From the NCBI GenBank assembly GCA_029624765.1, contig JARSSO010000041.1, positions 1 through 62,206 of the forward strand: DNA of 62,206 nt, given 5' to 3'. The position numbers and the translations under genes were made by a program. The notes beneath the pieces are model-generated. The model worked only from the letters and a program-made list of their open reading frames with translations, had not been told where the DNA came from and made no database searches. The DNA comes from Candidatus Contendibacter sp. (GTDB lineage: Bacteria; Pseudomonadota; Gammaproteobacteria; Competibacterales; Competibacteraceae). Below, in pieces: positions 11,475 to 21,276 of the stretch (position 1 is the stretch's first letter; the number at the start of each line of letters is the position of its first letter).

Positions 11475-12722
11475 ATGTTGCTGCCAGACTGCGAAAACCT
11501 GGGTCGACCGGAGAAGGTACTGCCGCACTACGGGTAAGCCGCCAAAGGTGAAAATCGTTGGCCGCGTTGGGACTTGGAGTGTCCCATCGCCCGGCTGCTT
11601 TTGACGGGGAATAGCGTCAGCCTGTTCGGCCTGCGGCGCATCGGCAAATCGAGCCTGCTGGTGGGCATCGAGGAATTGATTCGCAAGGGCAAGGCCGTGC
11701 CGGTCACCTTGGAGTTGCAAGGTGCCCATCGCATCGAAACCCTGGTCGGGAAGCTGATGCAAGCCTGTGAAAAGGAAGGCCAAGGCACCCTTGTAGACGG
11801 TATTCGCAGCCTGTACGCGGGCGCCAGCACGAGAATGCCGGCGGCGGTGCGGGCGGTCTACCGGCTCGTCACCGGCGGCGCTGGCGAGGGGCAGGAATCT
11901 CAGGCGGGCGTCAAGGATGTGCTGGATTATCTGGAGGTCGCCCTCGGTCCGCTCGCCGAGAAGCTGCAAAAGAGCGACCGCAAGATCGTCCTGATCCTCG
12001 ACGAATTACCGTTCTTCTGCCAGGACCTCCACGGCCAGGGCGGGGCGGACAAGCGGCATGTCGCCGCCTTTCTGAGCGAGCTGCGGCGCTGGCGGCGCGA
12101 TGGGCTGACCATGCTGGTCGGGGGGTCCATCGGCGTCCACCGCCTGGAGCGGGACCTTGGCATCGATCCCAATCTGTTCGGCGATTTGAATCACGAACAG
12201 CTTCCTCCGCTAGAAAACGAGGACGCCGCCGCGCTGGTCGCGGCTCTAGTCCGTGGTTGCGCGTTTGATTTTTGGACGCCGGAACATGCTCAGGGCGTCA
12301 TCGCCGCCCCACCTGCCGCCTATCCCACCTTTTTCCAGTCGATCTTTCTGGAGCTGCAACGCGCCGCCCGAGGTCGCGCGCTGACCGCCGAGCGGACGGG
12401 AGAAATCGCCGTCGAAACCACGGAAAAACTGCTGCAAGACAATTTCTTTCCCCAGTTCAACCACCGCCTGACCTATTACGAGGCGGCGGAAGCCGAGGTC
12501 GCGATGAAGCTGTTCCGGGTCTTGGCGCGAGAACCCACTCCCATTGCGGCCGATGTGTTGGGCAAGGAATTTCCGGAAGATTGGCCGTTGGCCCGCAAGA
12601 CCGCGCTCCTCGCCGCCCTGAGGCAGGACGATTTCCTCCAGAAGCTCCCCGGCAACCATTTCGCTTTCGCCATGCCCCTGGTGGCGGCTTGGTGGAAGGA
12701 ACAGGACGCTCTTGCCGGTTGA
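11475..12722 (+). CDS. P-loop (AAA/STAND-like) ATPase, first gene of a pair, with in-frame stop near the 5' end
   Basis: An ATG at 11475 has an excellent ribosome site (GGAAGGAG, six bases upstream). The frame encodes about 20 residues (MLLPDCENLG...LPHYG), hits TAA at 11535-11537, then continues open and protein-like to 12722. The part after the stop could be expressed from TTG at 11574 (382 residues). Numbered from that TTG: Walker A GLRRIGKS at 19-26, Walker B IVLILDELPFF at about 138-148, then a helical lid and a C-terminal segment that may be a winged helix. The DE-x-P pattern recalls archaeal-type/MNS-clade ATPases. GAA to TAA is one substitution and would restore HYGEAAKGE. Its stop overlaps the next gene's start (TGATG), so translation is probably coupled. 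Function not recognised. Confidence 0.72.
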
Positions 12723-15700
12723 TGCCCATCATGTCCACCGCCTACTCCCGTCTTGACCCGCCCAAGATCGACGTCTTCAATCCGCGACGCCTATCGGATC
12801 GCCAGGTCGAGGCCATCGCCACCGGCCGGGAGGACATCCTGGCCGAGTTGATCGAAACCATCCAACGAAACAGTCGGGGCGGGTCGATCCAGCACTTGGC
12901 CCTGGTGGCACCGCGTGGTTACGGCAAGAGCTTTTTGCTGCGCCAACTGCGATTCAAGGTGGAGGAATTGGCCGAGCAAGGCTGGCCGGTGCTCTACGCC
13001 CACTTGCCGGAGGAACTGCCTAACGTCTCGTCGGTGGCGGGATTGATGAGCGAGATTCGCCGCTTCGCCGTCGGCGACCTGAGTGGCGGCACCTATCATT
13101 TCCGCGAGGAGGCTCTCGACGCCCTGGATGCTGCCCTGGCGACCCTGGACCAGGTTCTGGACCAGCGTTTCGGTCCCGGCAAGGGATTGGTCGTGGCCGC
13201 CATCGAGAATTTCGACGAACTGCTGGAGAAGTTTGTCCGCAAGGCCAACCGCGCCATCCAACGCCGGGCGGGCGGATCACCCAAGGGAAAACGACCGCCT
13301 TCCGGCGTCACGGCGGGTGACTCGGCCGTCGAGCTAGCTCTGCGCGGGGTTTTAGAGCGCCGATCCAACCGACTCATGTTCGCCATCAGCGCCACCTGCA
13401 ACATCCGCAACGACCACCCGGCGCATCCCCTGTTCCAGTGGATCAAGGAAAGATCGCTGGAAGCTTGGACCACGACCGAGGTACTCGCCTATGCCCTGCG
13501 CCGACGTCAGTTAGCGAAAGGCCAGGACGCCCTGCTTTCGCCTGGGGAACAGATCAGACTGAAAGCATTGGCCAACTTTACCGGCGGTGCTCCACGGATG
13601 ATCGCGGTCTTGGTGGACCATTTACTGGACCAGGACCTGGAGCACGCGACGCTGAATCTGGCCGCGTTGATCGACGAGCTGACACCCTATTACAAGCATC
13701 GCATGGACGATCTCGGCGACGAGTGCCAGGAGGTGTTCGATGCGTTGCTGCGGGGCGGAGAGCCTGCCTCTCAGACTGAAATTGCCGCGCGTTTCACCGA
13801 AAAGCCGGCGCAAAACAAGATCGCCATGGCCTTCCACAAGCTGCAAGTGGAGCGGCTGGTGGTGGGGACGCGCGAGGTTGGCGGCCAAAGCAAATCTACG
13901 CTCTACCGCGCCACGGATCGGGTGATGGCCTATTGGTATAAACAGCGCCAAGTCATCGGTCACGATCCGGCCAAGTCTGGAATCAGCCATTTCGAGGAGG
14001 CAGTGGAACTGCTGGTCGGTTGGTATTCGCGGGATGATCTACGCATCGAGGCCGAGAATTTCGCCCACACCGGTCGCCGGGAGGAAGCGGCGTTCCTGCG
14101 TCACCTCAGCCGGCACGGGATAAGTCGGCCAGGATTGCCGGGGAGCGAATCGCCGCCCAGCCGCTGCGCCCCACGGCGACATCTGACCTTCGGCTTCGTA
14201 CTGCGCCTGGAACTTCTGCTGCGCATCTTGGAACCGGTCGAGCAGATAGCCGGACGGGAGATTATCGATGCGTTCAAGTCGGACGCTTTGGGAGATTTGA
14301 TCAAGCGCCTGGATCAGGAATCGCGGAAAACGACCGGACGTTGGCAAGTGTTTTTGCTGTGCGCGCTGGCGGTAGCTCATGCGCTGCGAGGCGCGACCCT
14401 GCGGGAAGACGAATGCGCGGAAATGGTGCTGGTCGAGGCGCTGCATGCCGCCGAATCGGATGTCGATGCAAACATCCTTGTTCGGCATTTTTCTGCCTTA
14501 GTGCAATTTCACATTGTTGGTGACATTGAAGCCGCTATTCGCGAAGTTGACAGCATGAATCTGGAGAGTGCCGCCACGCTGGAAGCGCGGATGGCCGCGC
14601 AGTATGACGCGGCTTGGGTAAACTGGCGGAGAAAGGATTATGAGACTAGCCTTCGGTTGTCGAAGATAGCCTTAGAGCTGGCAGTTAAGCTGGCCCTGCC
14701 AGCCTATGAAAGCCGGAGCCTGGATGCCATAGCTCATGTACTTGACCGATTGGGACGCTGGGGGGAAGCCTTGGAGGTTGCGCGGCAAGCGGTCGAACGG
14801 GCGAGGCAGGGGCAGGATGTAGGGCTGGAAGCAGATGCGCTGCTGCGAGTTTCCAATGTACTCTTCAAACTCGGTCGCCACCAAGAATCATTGGCGGAGG
14901 CCGAGAAAACTATGGAACAGGCGCGAAAGGTAGAGAACTCTCGGATCGCCTCTTCGGCGTTTGTCCAGCAAAGCGACTGCTTGAACGCGCTGCAACGCTC
15001 CGAAGAGGCGCTGACTGCCGCTCGGAAGGCCGAAACATGGGCGCAAACTGCTTTCGATGCCAACACCCAAGCCGAGGCGCTATTGCAGCAAGGAAGCGCC
15101 CTGACTGGTCTGGATCGTCGATCTGAAGCCATCGATCTGTTGCGCAAAGCCCTGGAGTTGGGCGGCGACAACGAAAATCTCCGATGGCGAATCCTGGGTT
15201 TTTTAGGTCGTTGCCTTGGCTGGCTGGGCAGGCATGAGGATGCCATCGAATCCTTGGTAGAAGCGACTGCTTTGGGCGTTCGCCAAGGTAGCATCAAGGC
15301 TCGTACTAACGATCTTCAAAACCTCCTGATTTACGCACGGCAACTGCCCGGATCGGCCGATTTCTCGGTCTCAGGCCCCAAGATTTTGGCAGCCTTCGAC
15401 GAATTGGCCGATCTAGATGCGGCAAAGGCACTCGATTTCGTAGCCGTCGCCTTTCGCGTCGCCACGGCGTTGGGCCAATACCAGGCATTTGAAAGCGGAC
15501 TGCGCCGCGCCGTCAGGAAGGGAGCTATCCGACCCGACACGGCTGCAGCTTTAACCAGAGAGTTGAACCGAATCCATGAGGCGAGTGGCCGGGCCAAAGG
15601 CTACGCTGCCATGGTGTCGGTGTTGACGGCGCTGGAACCGGAATCCGGTGAAGCCGACACCGCCTCGGACTCTCGGCATGTTCTCGTCCGGGGATTGATC

Positions 15701-16618
15701 TTGCTGTTGCGCGATGCCGGCTTGTTACGCGATTTGGCTGATTTTCTAGCGGAGCGGGATAGCGCAACCTTTGGCGCGCAAATTGACGCCTTGAAGGGTC
15801 AAGCGCTTTACCTGGAAAGCGGCGGTGAACAGGCCGCCATCGAGCGGATCGACCCCGACCTCGCCCGGCTGTATCAATCGATGTCCAAGATCGGTCCTCT
15901 GCCAACCCGCCTGCCGCAAGCCGAAGACCCCGATTTGGCCCTGCGGCCCTGCGTGGTGACTCCGACCACCAGCACCCATTTCGCGGGATTGCTTTTGGAA
16001 GAGGCAACTCCGGCGACCATCGCCCGGTTCGACCAGCTTGCACCGAACCTTCCGATTACCAACCTGGAGGAGTTCGATAGCACCAAGCTCCGCGCCGCCG
16101 CTCTCCCGTTCCTACCCGGCGCCAGCCTGCTTTTGCTGCCCCACCGAAGCAATGGGATTGCCGTACCGTTCGTGCTCCACGCGGAAGGATTGGTCTTGGC
16201 CGAACGGCGAACCGAGTGGATTTATCGGCTGATGGCGCGTCGTCCTCCCCTCGATCTGTCGAACGACACGGAGGCCACCAAAACGCTCTTCGCCTATCTC
16301 CGCTTCCTATGTTCGGTTGTCATCACTTCGCTTAGCGGCATCCGGTTGATCGAACTGCCAAGCCAGATTCCCTGGATACTCAAGGCAACCGAAGTGGATC
16401 GGGAGCGGGTGAGTGCTCAGGTGAAACCTATGGTTCGACAGGATAACGAAAGGGAACGAGCCGTCCTGCGGGTCACGATGCTCCACAGCGATAAACTCTG
16501 GCGTGCGGTGGTACAAATCTCGCCGGATGGAAAGCCGGAAATGCCCGACGAGGAATTGCTGGAGGAAGACCTGCCCATTCGATCCGGGCTAGCGGAATAT
16601 TTGGTCGTCTCTGATTAG
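12722..16618 (+). CDS. Large ATPase-TPR protein, second gene of the pair
   Basis: 1298 residues, function not recognised. N-terminal P-loop ATPase: Walker A APRGYGKS at 63-70, Walker B-like LVVAAIENFDE at 156-166 (an EN-x-DE variant), sensor-like RLMFAISAT near 217-225. A winged-helix-like region follows at about 330-410, ending in MAYWYKQRQ, which recalls the C-terminal motif of MNS-clade ATPases. Residues about 600-860 are consecutive TPR-like helical pairs (repeats such as GRWGEALEVARQAVE, GRHQESLAEAEKTME, RRSEAIDLLRKALE). The last ~300 residues have no recognised domain. ATG overlaps the upstream stop by one base (TGATG); an ATG three codons later is the alternative. An upstream in-frame extension to 12272 is rejected because it overlaps the first ATPase. 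NTPase plus TPR is the architecture of STAND-type sensors, so a sensing or defence role is possible but unproven. Confidence 0.82.
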   Translation: MPIMSTAYSRLDPPKIDVFNPRRLSDRQVEAIATGREDILAELIETIQRNSRGGSIQHLALVAPRGYGKSFLLRQLRFKVEELAEQGWPVLYAHLPEELPNVSSVAGLMSEIRRFAVGDLSGGTYHFREEALDALDAALATLDQVLDQRFGPGKGLVVAAIENFDELLEKFVRKANRAIQRRAGGSPKGKRPPSGVTAGDSAVELALRGVLERRSNRLMFAISATCNIRNDHPAHPLFQWIKERSLEAWTTTEVLAYALRRRQLAKGQDALLSPGEQIRLKALANFTGGAPRMIAVLVDHLLDQDLEHATLNLAALIDELTPYYKHRMDDLGDECQEVFDALLRGGEPASQTEIAARFTEKPAQNKIAMAFHKLQVERLVVGTREVGGQSKSTLYRATDRVMAYWYKQRQVIGHDPAKSGISHFEEAVELLVGWYSRDDLRIEAENFAHTGRREEAAFLRHLSRHGISRPGLPGSESPPSRCAPRRHLTFGFVLRLELLLRILEPVEQIAGREIIDAFKSDALGDLIKRLDQESRKTTGRWQVFLLCALAVAHALRGATLREDECAEMVLVEALHAAESDVDANILVRHFSALVQFHIVGDIEAAIREVDSMNLESAATLEARMAAQYDAAWVNWRRKDYETSLRLSKIALELAVKLALPAYESRSLDAIAHVLDRLGRWGEALEVARQAVERARQGQDVGLEADALLRVSNVLFKLGRHQESLAEAEKTMEQARKVENSRIASSAFVQQSDCLNALQRSEEALTAARKAETWAQTAFDANTQAEALLQQGSALTGLDRRSEAIDLLRKALELGGDNENLRWRILGFLGRCLGWLGRHEDAIESLVEATALGVRQGSIKARTNDLQNLLIYARQLPGSADFSVSGPKILAAFDELADLDAAKALDFVAVAFRVATALGQYQAFESGLRRAVRKGAIRPDTAAALTRELNRIHEASGRAKGYAAMVSVLTALEPESGEADTASDSRHVLVRGLILLLRDAGLLRDLADFLAERDSATFGAQIDALKGQALYLESGGEQAAIERIDPDLARLYQSMSKIGPLPTRLPQAEDPDLALRPCVVTPTTSTHFAGLLLEEATPATIARFDQLAPNLPITNLEEFDSTKLRAAALPFLPGASLLLLPHRSNGIAVPFVLHAEGLVLAERRTEWIYRLMARRPPLDLSNDTEATKTLFAYLRFLCSVVITSLSGIRLIELPSQIPWILKATEVDRERVSAQVKPMVRQDNERERAVLRVTMLHSDKLWRAVVQISPDGKPEMPDEELLEEDLPIRSGLAEYLVVSD

Positions 16619-16780
16619 GGAGAACACCGCAAGCTGGGCGGCGACTGGCATGCTCAAGCACGGCGGTTCTTGCGGCGACGGCGGCAAACGGGTTACGTTA
16701 CCGCCCGACCATCATCATTGCTTCGACCGTTCCGAGCGACCGCCGCGGTGGCGCGGGCGGCGGCCAACAAGGGGACGCTC

Positions 16781-17389
16781 ATGGAACTCGCCTGCCTGGA
16801 CCTGGAAGGGGTCCTGGTGCCGGAAATCTGGATCAATGTCGCCGAGCGCACCGGCATCGAGGCGTTGCGGCTGACCACCCGCGACATTCCCGACTACGAT
16901 CAACTCATGCGGGGGCGGTTGGCGCTGCTGGACCAGCATGGCTTGAAACTGTCCGACATCCAGCGGGTCATCGCTAGCATGGGGCCACTGGACGGGGCGC
17001 GCGAGTTTCTGGACTGGCTGCGCGAGCGGTTCCAGGTCGTGATCTTGTCGGACACCTATTACGAGTTCGCCATGCCGTTGATGCGACAACTGGGCTGGCC
17101 GACGCTGTTCTGCCATCGGCTGGAGGTAGTGGATGACCGGGTGGTCGGCTACACCCTGCGTCAGGCCGATTCCAAGCGTGAGGCGGTGCGGGCGTTTCAC
17201 ACGCTCAACTTCCGGGTGATCGCCGCCGGCGACTCCTATAACGATACCGCGATGCTGGCCGAGGCCGATGTCGGCATCCTGTTCCGCCCGCCCCGGAACG
17301 TTATCGATGAATTTCCGCAATTTCCGGTGACGCGGACTTTCGAGGAGATGCGCGAGGCTTTTCGCAAGGCCAGTCTGCGCGCGCTCTAA
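16781..17389 (+). CDS. thrH: ThrH: phosphoserine phosphatase / homoserine phosphotransferase (HAD family)
   Basis: HAD-superfamily enzyme known from Pseudomonas aeruginosa as a phosphoserine:homoserine phosphotransferase that also dephosphorylates phosphoserine. The 202 residues match ThrH closely. HAD motif I is [14 protein letters not shown] (first Asp nucleophile, Glu at the usual second-Asp position as in ThrH), motif [13 protein letters not shown], motif III lysine in QADSKREAV, motif [14 protein letters not shown]. Start ATG at 16781 is preceded by AAGGGG. A longer frame begins at 16670 but its extra residues are basic and not family-like. It stands alone after the ATPase pair, with about 160 non-coding bases between. 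Confidence 0.94.
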   Translation: MELACLDLEGVLVPEIWINVAERTGIEALRLTTRDIPDYDQLMRGRLALLDQHGLKLSDIQRVIASMGPLDGAREFLDWLRERFQVVILSDTYYEFAMPLMRQLGWPTLFCHRLEVVDDRVVGYTLRQADSKREAVRAFHTLNFRVIAAGDSYNDTAMLAEADVGILFRPPRNVIDEFPQFPVTRTFEEMREAFRKASLRAL

Positions 17390-17425
17390 ACCAGCGTCAT
17401 CCCTCCCCACCATAAACCCCCCGCC

Positions 17426-19420
17426 ATGCAGTCCGAATTCGTCAATGCCTTGTTCGCCTGGGTGACCGCTCATCCGGGGTGGATGAGTTTTTTCATTTTC
17501 GTCAGCGCGGCGGCCGAATCGCTCACCATCGTCGGCGTCATCATCCCCGGCGCCCTGGTCATGTTCACCTTGGGCGCCTTCATCGGTCTGGGGCACGTGG
17601 ATTTCTGGTCCGCCTACTGGTGGTCGACCTGGGGCGCCATCGTCGGCGACGCCATCAGCTTCTGGATTGGCCGAGTGTTCCAGCAAAGCATCCGTCGCGT
17701 CTGGCCCTTCACCAAGCATCCGGAACTGATCACCCGCAGCGAGGAATTCTTCCGCAAGCACGGCGGCAAGGGCGTACTGTTTGGGCGCTTCTTCGGCCCG
17801 GTGCGCGGCACCATCCCAACCGTGGCCGGGATGATGGACATGACTTGGCGCAACTTCATGATCGCCAACGTGATCTCGGGGATCCTGTGGGCACCGGTCT
17901 ACCTGCTGCCGGGCATGGCTTTCGGCGCCTCGCTGGACATCGCCTCGCGAGTGGCGGGCCGGCTGGTGGTGTTGATCCTGATCGTCGTCGCGCTGCTGTG
18001 GGTGACGACCTGGCTGGTGAAGTATCTGGTGCGGCTGTTTCAGTCCCATGCCGCCGACTGGGTGCCCCGGTTCCACGCCTGGAGCCAGGGCCGGCGCTTC
18101 ATCGGCCCGATCAGCGCCTCGCTGCTGGATCCGGCAAAGGGCGAACTGCGCGGGCTGACGGTCCTGGCGGCGGTGCTGCTGGGCGGTATCGTGCTGTTCA
18201 GCCTGAGTCTGAGCGCCGCTGGCCAGCGGTTGCCCAGCGGCCTCGATCTGAGTTTTTATCATTTTTTTCAGGCACTGCGCACGCCCTGGGCCGATGCCCT
18301 GATGGTATTCACCGCCGGACTGGGCGATTATCAAGTAACGCTGCCGGTGAGCCTGGTGGTGTTCGGCTGGCTGATCTGGCAACGCAACCGCTCGGCGGCC
18401 TGGCACTGGCTGGCGGCGTTGGGCTTCGGCATGATCACCAACCTGCTGTTCAAGGGACTGCTGCCGGTATCGAATCCCGCCGAGGTTTCAGAGGGGTTGG
18501 TGGGCTATTCGTTTCCGTCCAGTCACGCGACGTTCAGCACCCTGGTCTTTGGATTCCTGGCGGTGTTGATCGCCCGCGAGATTCCGCCGGCCCGGCGCTG
18601 GATCGTCTACCATCTGGCGGCGGTGTTCATGATCGTGCCCATCGCCTTTGCCCGCCTGTACCTGGGCATCCACTGGCTGACCGACACCCTGGCGGGGCTC
18701 TGCCTGGGGCTGATCTGGGTGGCGGTGCTCGGGCTGGCCTACAACCACCATACGACGGTGGCGGTAAACTGGCGCCGGTTGCTGGCCACCAGCCTCATCG
18801 CCCTGCTCGCGACCGATTTACTGCATGTGAGCGTCAATTTCGGCGCCGATTTGCAACGCTACCAGCCGCAAGCCACCGAACTGATCCTCAGTCGCGCGGG
18901 GTGGTGGGAACAAGACTGGCGACGCCTGCCCCAGCAGCGCCGGGATTTCGGCGGCCAGCGCCGCCAGGATTTCGTGTTGCAGTGGGCGGCCTCGCGGAAG
19001 GAACTGGAGCGTCGGTTGCGGGAGGCTGGCTGGCAGCCCGCGCCAGGAGCGGATTTGAAGAGCATGTTGTTGTGGCTCAGTCCGCAGGTGCAATTGCGGG
19101 AATTGCCGGTGTTGCCGCAAACCCACGAGGGCAGCGAGGACGATTTGACCCTGGTGCGCTACAGCGATGACTCGAACAAACGCTGGCTCCTGCGGTTTTG
19201 GGACGTGGGCGCGCGATTAGGGCAAGGAGGACCGCCGATCTGGGTCGGCAGCGTCAGCCAGCAGAAGCTGGAACCTCAAATGCGGCTGTTCACCTTCGCG
19301 GTGGACGACCCACTGAGCCGCGCCCCGGTGGACCTGCTGGCGCCGGCCTGGCACGGATTGCGAACCCGAGTGGTCAAAGGCGTGAATCCCAACGAACGCA
19401 TTACCTTGATCGCCGATTGA
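17426..19420 (+). CDS. DedA-PAP2 phosphatase-LssY_C fusion membrane protein
   Basis: 664 residues with three modules. Residues 1-200: DedA/VTT-type membrane domain (VIIPGALVMF, FFGPVRGTIPTVAG). Residues about 230-440: PAP2-type membrane phosphatase with SFPSSHATFS and ARLYLGIHWLTD carrying the two catalytic histidines; the first PAP2 motif (K-x6-RP) is degenerate here as KGLLPVSNP. Residues about 470-664: LssY C-terminal-type domain (DDLTLVRYSD, PIWVGSVSQQ). It probably acts on undecaprenyl- or phospholipid phosphates at the inner membrane; combining a DedA domain, linked to lipid-carrier recycling, with a lipid phosphatase fits that. The gene starts about 35 bases after thrH. Confidence 0.88.
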   Translation: MQSEFVNALFAWVTAHPGWMSFFIFVSAAAESLTIVGVIIPGALVMFTLGAFIGLGHVDFWSAYWWSTWGAIVGDAISFWIGRVFQQSIRRVWPFTKHPELITRSEEFFRKHGGKGVLFGRFFGPVRGTIPTVAGMMDMTWRNFMIANVISGILWAPVYLLPGMAFGASLDIASRVAGRLVVLILIVVALLWVTTWLVKYLVRLFQSHAADWVPRFHAWSQGRRFIGPISASLLDPAKGELRGLTVLAAVLLGGIVLFSLSLSAAGQRLPSGLDLSFYHFFQALRTPWADALMVFTAGLGDYQVTLPVSLVVFGWLIWQRNRSAAWHWLAALGFGMITNLLFKGLLPVSNPAEVSEGLVGYSFPSSHATFSTLVFGFLAVLIAREIPPARRWIVYHLAAVFMIVPIAFARLYLGIHWLTDTLAGLCLGLIWVAVLGLAYNHHTTVAVNWRRLLATSLIALLATDLLHVSVNFGADLQRYQPQATELILSRAGWWEQDWRRLPQQRRDFGGQRRQDFVLQWAASRKELERRLREAGWQPAPGADLKSMLLWLSPQVQLRELPVLPQTHEGSEDDLTLVRYSDDSNKRWLLRFWDVGARLGQGGPPIWVGSVSQQKLEPQMRLFTFAVDDPLSRAPVDLLAPAWHGLRTRVVKGVNPNERITLIAD

Positions 19421-19462
19421 CACGGCCTGCTTCAACCGGTTCGCAACCAGGAGAACACCCCC

Positions 19463-20008
19463 ATGTTGATGAGAGTCGAAACGTCCTGTCTGTTGGCCGT
19501 GGATTTCCAGGAACGGCTGATGCCGGCGATTCACCAGGCTGACCCAGTGGTGGCCCATGGCGCCTGGCTGATCCAGATCGCCCAGCGCCTGGGCGTGCCG
19601 GTGCTGGCGTCGGAACAGTATCCGCAAGGGCTGGGGCGGACAGTGACCGCGATCCGCGAACTGCTGCCGACGGACGCCTTCATGACCAAAACCCATTTTT
19701 CCTGCGCCGCCGAACGGGATTGCATGAGGCGGATCGACGCCATCGGCCGCGAGCAGATCGTCGTGATCGGGGTGGAGGCGCATGTGTGCGTGTTGCAGAC
19801 CGCCCTGGACCTGCGAGCGGCGGGCAAGGAAGTATATCTGGTCGCCGACGCGGTCTCGTCACGCGCGCCGCGCGACGTGGAACTGGCGCTGGAGCGGATG
19901 CGCGCCGGGGGAGTATCCATTGTCAGCCGCGAGATGGTGGTGTTCGAGTGGCTGCATCAATCCGGCGATGACCGCTTCCGCGCCATCAGCCGCGAATTTT
20001 TGCGTTGA
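19463..20008 (+). CDS. Isochorismatase-family cysteine hydrolase
   Basis: 181-residue member of the isochorismatase-like (YcaC-related) hydrolases. The catalytic triad can be placed: Asp14 in LLAVDFQE, Lys in MTKTHFSC, and Cys in the VIGVEAHVCVLQT motif. The substrate cannot be deduced; relatives act on amides and nitrogenous compounds. ATG at 19463 has a good ribosome site (CAGGAG). It lies between the DedA/PAP2 fusion and ispG, 42 and 29 bases away, so it may be cotranscribed with both, though no functional link is evident. Confidence 0.88.
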   Translation: MLMRVETSCLLAVDFQERLMPAIHQADPVVAHGAWLIQIAQRLGVPVLASEQYPQGLGRTVTAIRELLPTDAFMTKTHFSCAAERDCMRRIDAIGREQIVVIGVEAHVCVLQTALDLRAAGKEVYLVADAVSSRAPRDVELALERMRAGGVSIVSREMVVFEWLHQSGDDRFRAISREFLR

Positions 20009-20037
20009 AGTAGGCTCAGGCCCGCTCGGATAACGCC

Positions 20038-21270
20038 ATGGCCCGCGATTCCTCTCCCGTTCCGCGCCGTCTCCGCGTCGCCGTCCGTGTGGGTTCCATC
20101 CCGGTGGGCGGCGACGCGCCCATCGTGGTGCAATCCATGACCAACACCGACACCGCCGACATCGACGCCACCGCCCGCCAGGTGGCGGCACTGGCGCGGG
20201 CCGGTTCGGAACTGGTGCGCGTCACGGTCAATACCGAGGAAGCCGCCGCCGCTGTGCCGTCGATCCGCGAGCGGCTGGCGACACAAGGGGTGAACGTCCC
20301 GCTGATCGGCGATTTCCATTTCAATGGCCACCGTCTGCTGACCAAATATTCCGCCTGCGCCGAGGTGCTGGACAAATACCGCATCAATCCCGGCAACGTC
20401 GGGCGGGGCCGGAAGAAGGACGAACAATTCGCCACCATCGTCGAGATCGCCTGCCGCCACGACAAGCCGGTCCGAATCGGGGTCAACTGGGGCAGCCTGG
20501 ATCAGGAGCTGGCGGGGCGGCTGATGGACGAGAACGCCCGCCTGTCCGCGCCAAAACCGGCCGCCGCGGTGATGCGCGAGGCGATGATCCGTTCCGCCCT
20601 GGACAGCGCGCGGCAAGCCGAGGCCATCGGTCTGGGCCACGACCGCATCATCCTGTCGGTGAAGATGAGCGGGGTGCAGGACCTGATCGCGGTCTACCGC
20701 GAGCTGGCGGCGCGCTGCGACTATCCCCTGCACCTGGGCCTGACCGAGGCCGGAATGGGCAGCAAGGGCATCGTCGCGTCCACCGCCGCGCTGGCGGTGC
20801 TGTTGCAGGAAGGCATCGGCGACACGATCCGCGTCTCGCTCACCCCGGAACCGGGTGGCAGCCGGACCCAGGAAGTGGTGGTCGCCCAGGAAATCCTGCA
20901 AGCGATGGGCCTGCGCGCGTTCACCCCGGCGGTGGTGGCCTGTCCCGGCTGCGGCCGGACCAGCAGCGACTATTTCCAGCGGCTGGCCCAGGACATTCAG
21001 GCGTATCTGCGCGACCAGATGCCCGTCTGGCGCAACCGCTATCCCGGCGTCGAGGATCTCAAGGTGGCGGTGATGGGCTGCGTGGTCAACGGACCCGGCG
21101 AAAGCAAGCAGGCCCATATCGGCATCAGCCTGCCGGGAACCGGTGAAATCCCGGTGGCGCCGGTTTACGTCGATGGCGAGAAGACCGTGACCCTGAAGGG
21201 CGAGAACATCGCCGCCGAATTTCAACAACTGGTGGCCGATTACGTGGTCCGCCGCTATGGGGCGCGGTAA
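20038..21270 (+). CDS. ispG: 4-hydroxy-3-methylbut-2-en-1-yl diphosphate synthase (flavodoxin-dependent)
   Basis: Penultimate enzyme of the MEP isoprenoid pathway, converting 2-C-methylerythritol 2,4-cyclodiphosphate to HMBPP with a [4Fe-4S] cluster. The 410 residues fit the short bacterial IspG/GcpE class. N-terminal TIM-barrel motifs include [13 protein letters not shown] and [11 protein letters not shown]. The cluster cysteines are seen in [10 protein letters not shown] and [11 protein letters not shown] near the C-terminus. Start [11 protein letters not shown] is the first Met of the frame. In many gammaproteobacteria ispG sits beside hisS and pilF; here it is followed six bases later by mgtE instead. 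Confidence 0.96.
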   Translation: MARDSSPVPRRLRVAVRVGSIPVGGDAPIVVQSMTNTDTADIDATARQVAALARAGSELVRVTVNTEEAAAAVPSIRERLATQGVNVPLIGDFHFNGHRLLTKYSACAEVLDKYRINPGNVGRGRKKDEQFATIVEIACRHDKPVRIGVNWGSLDQELAGRLMDENARLSAPKPAAAVMREAMIRSALDSARQAEAIGLGHDRIILSVKMSGVQDLIAVYRELAARCDYPLHLGLTEAGMGSKGIVASTAALAVLLQEGIGDTIRVSLTPEPGGSRTQEVVVAQEILQAMGLRAFTPAVVACPGCGRTSSDYFQRLAQDIQAYLRDQMPVWRNRYPGVEDLKVAVMGCVVNGPGESKQAHIGISLPGTGEIPVAPVYVDGEKTVTLKGENIAAEFQQLVADYVVRRYGAR

Positions 21271-21276
21271 TCGCCC

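Noticed and set aside
12272..12721. In-frame 5' extension of the large ATPase-TPR gene
   Set aside because: It overlaps the end of the first ATPase gene in another frame and reads as Arg/Gly-rich nonsense; the TGATG junction gives a natural start at 12722.
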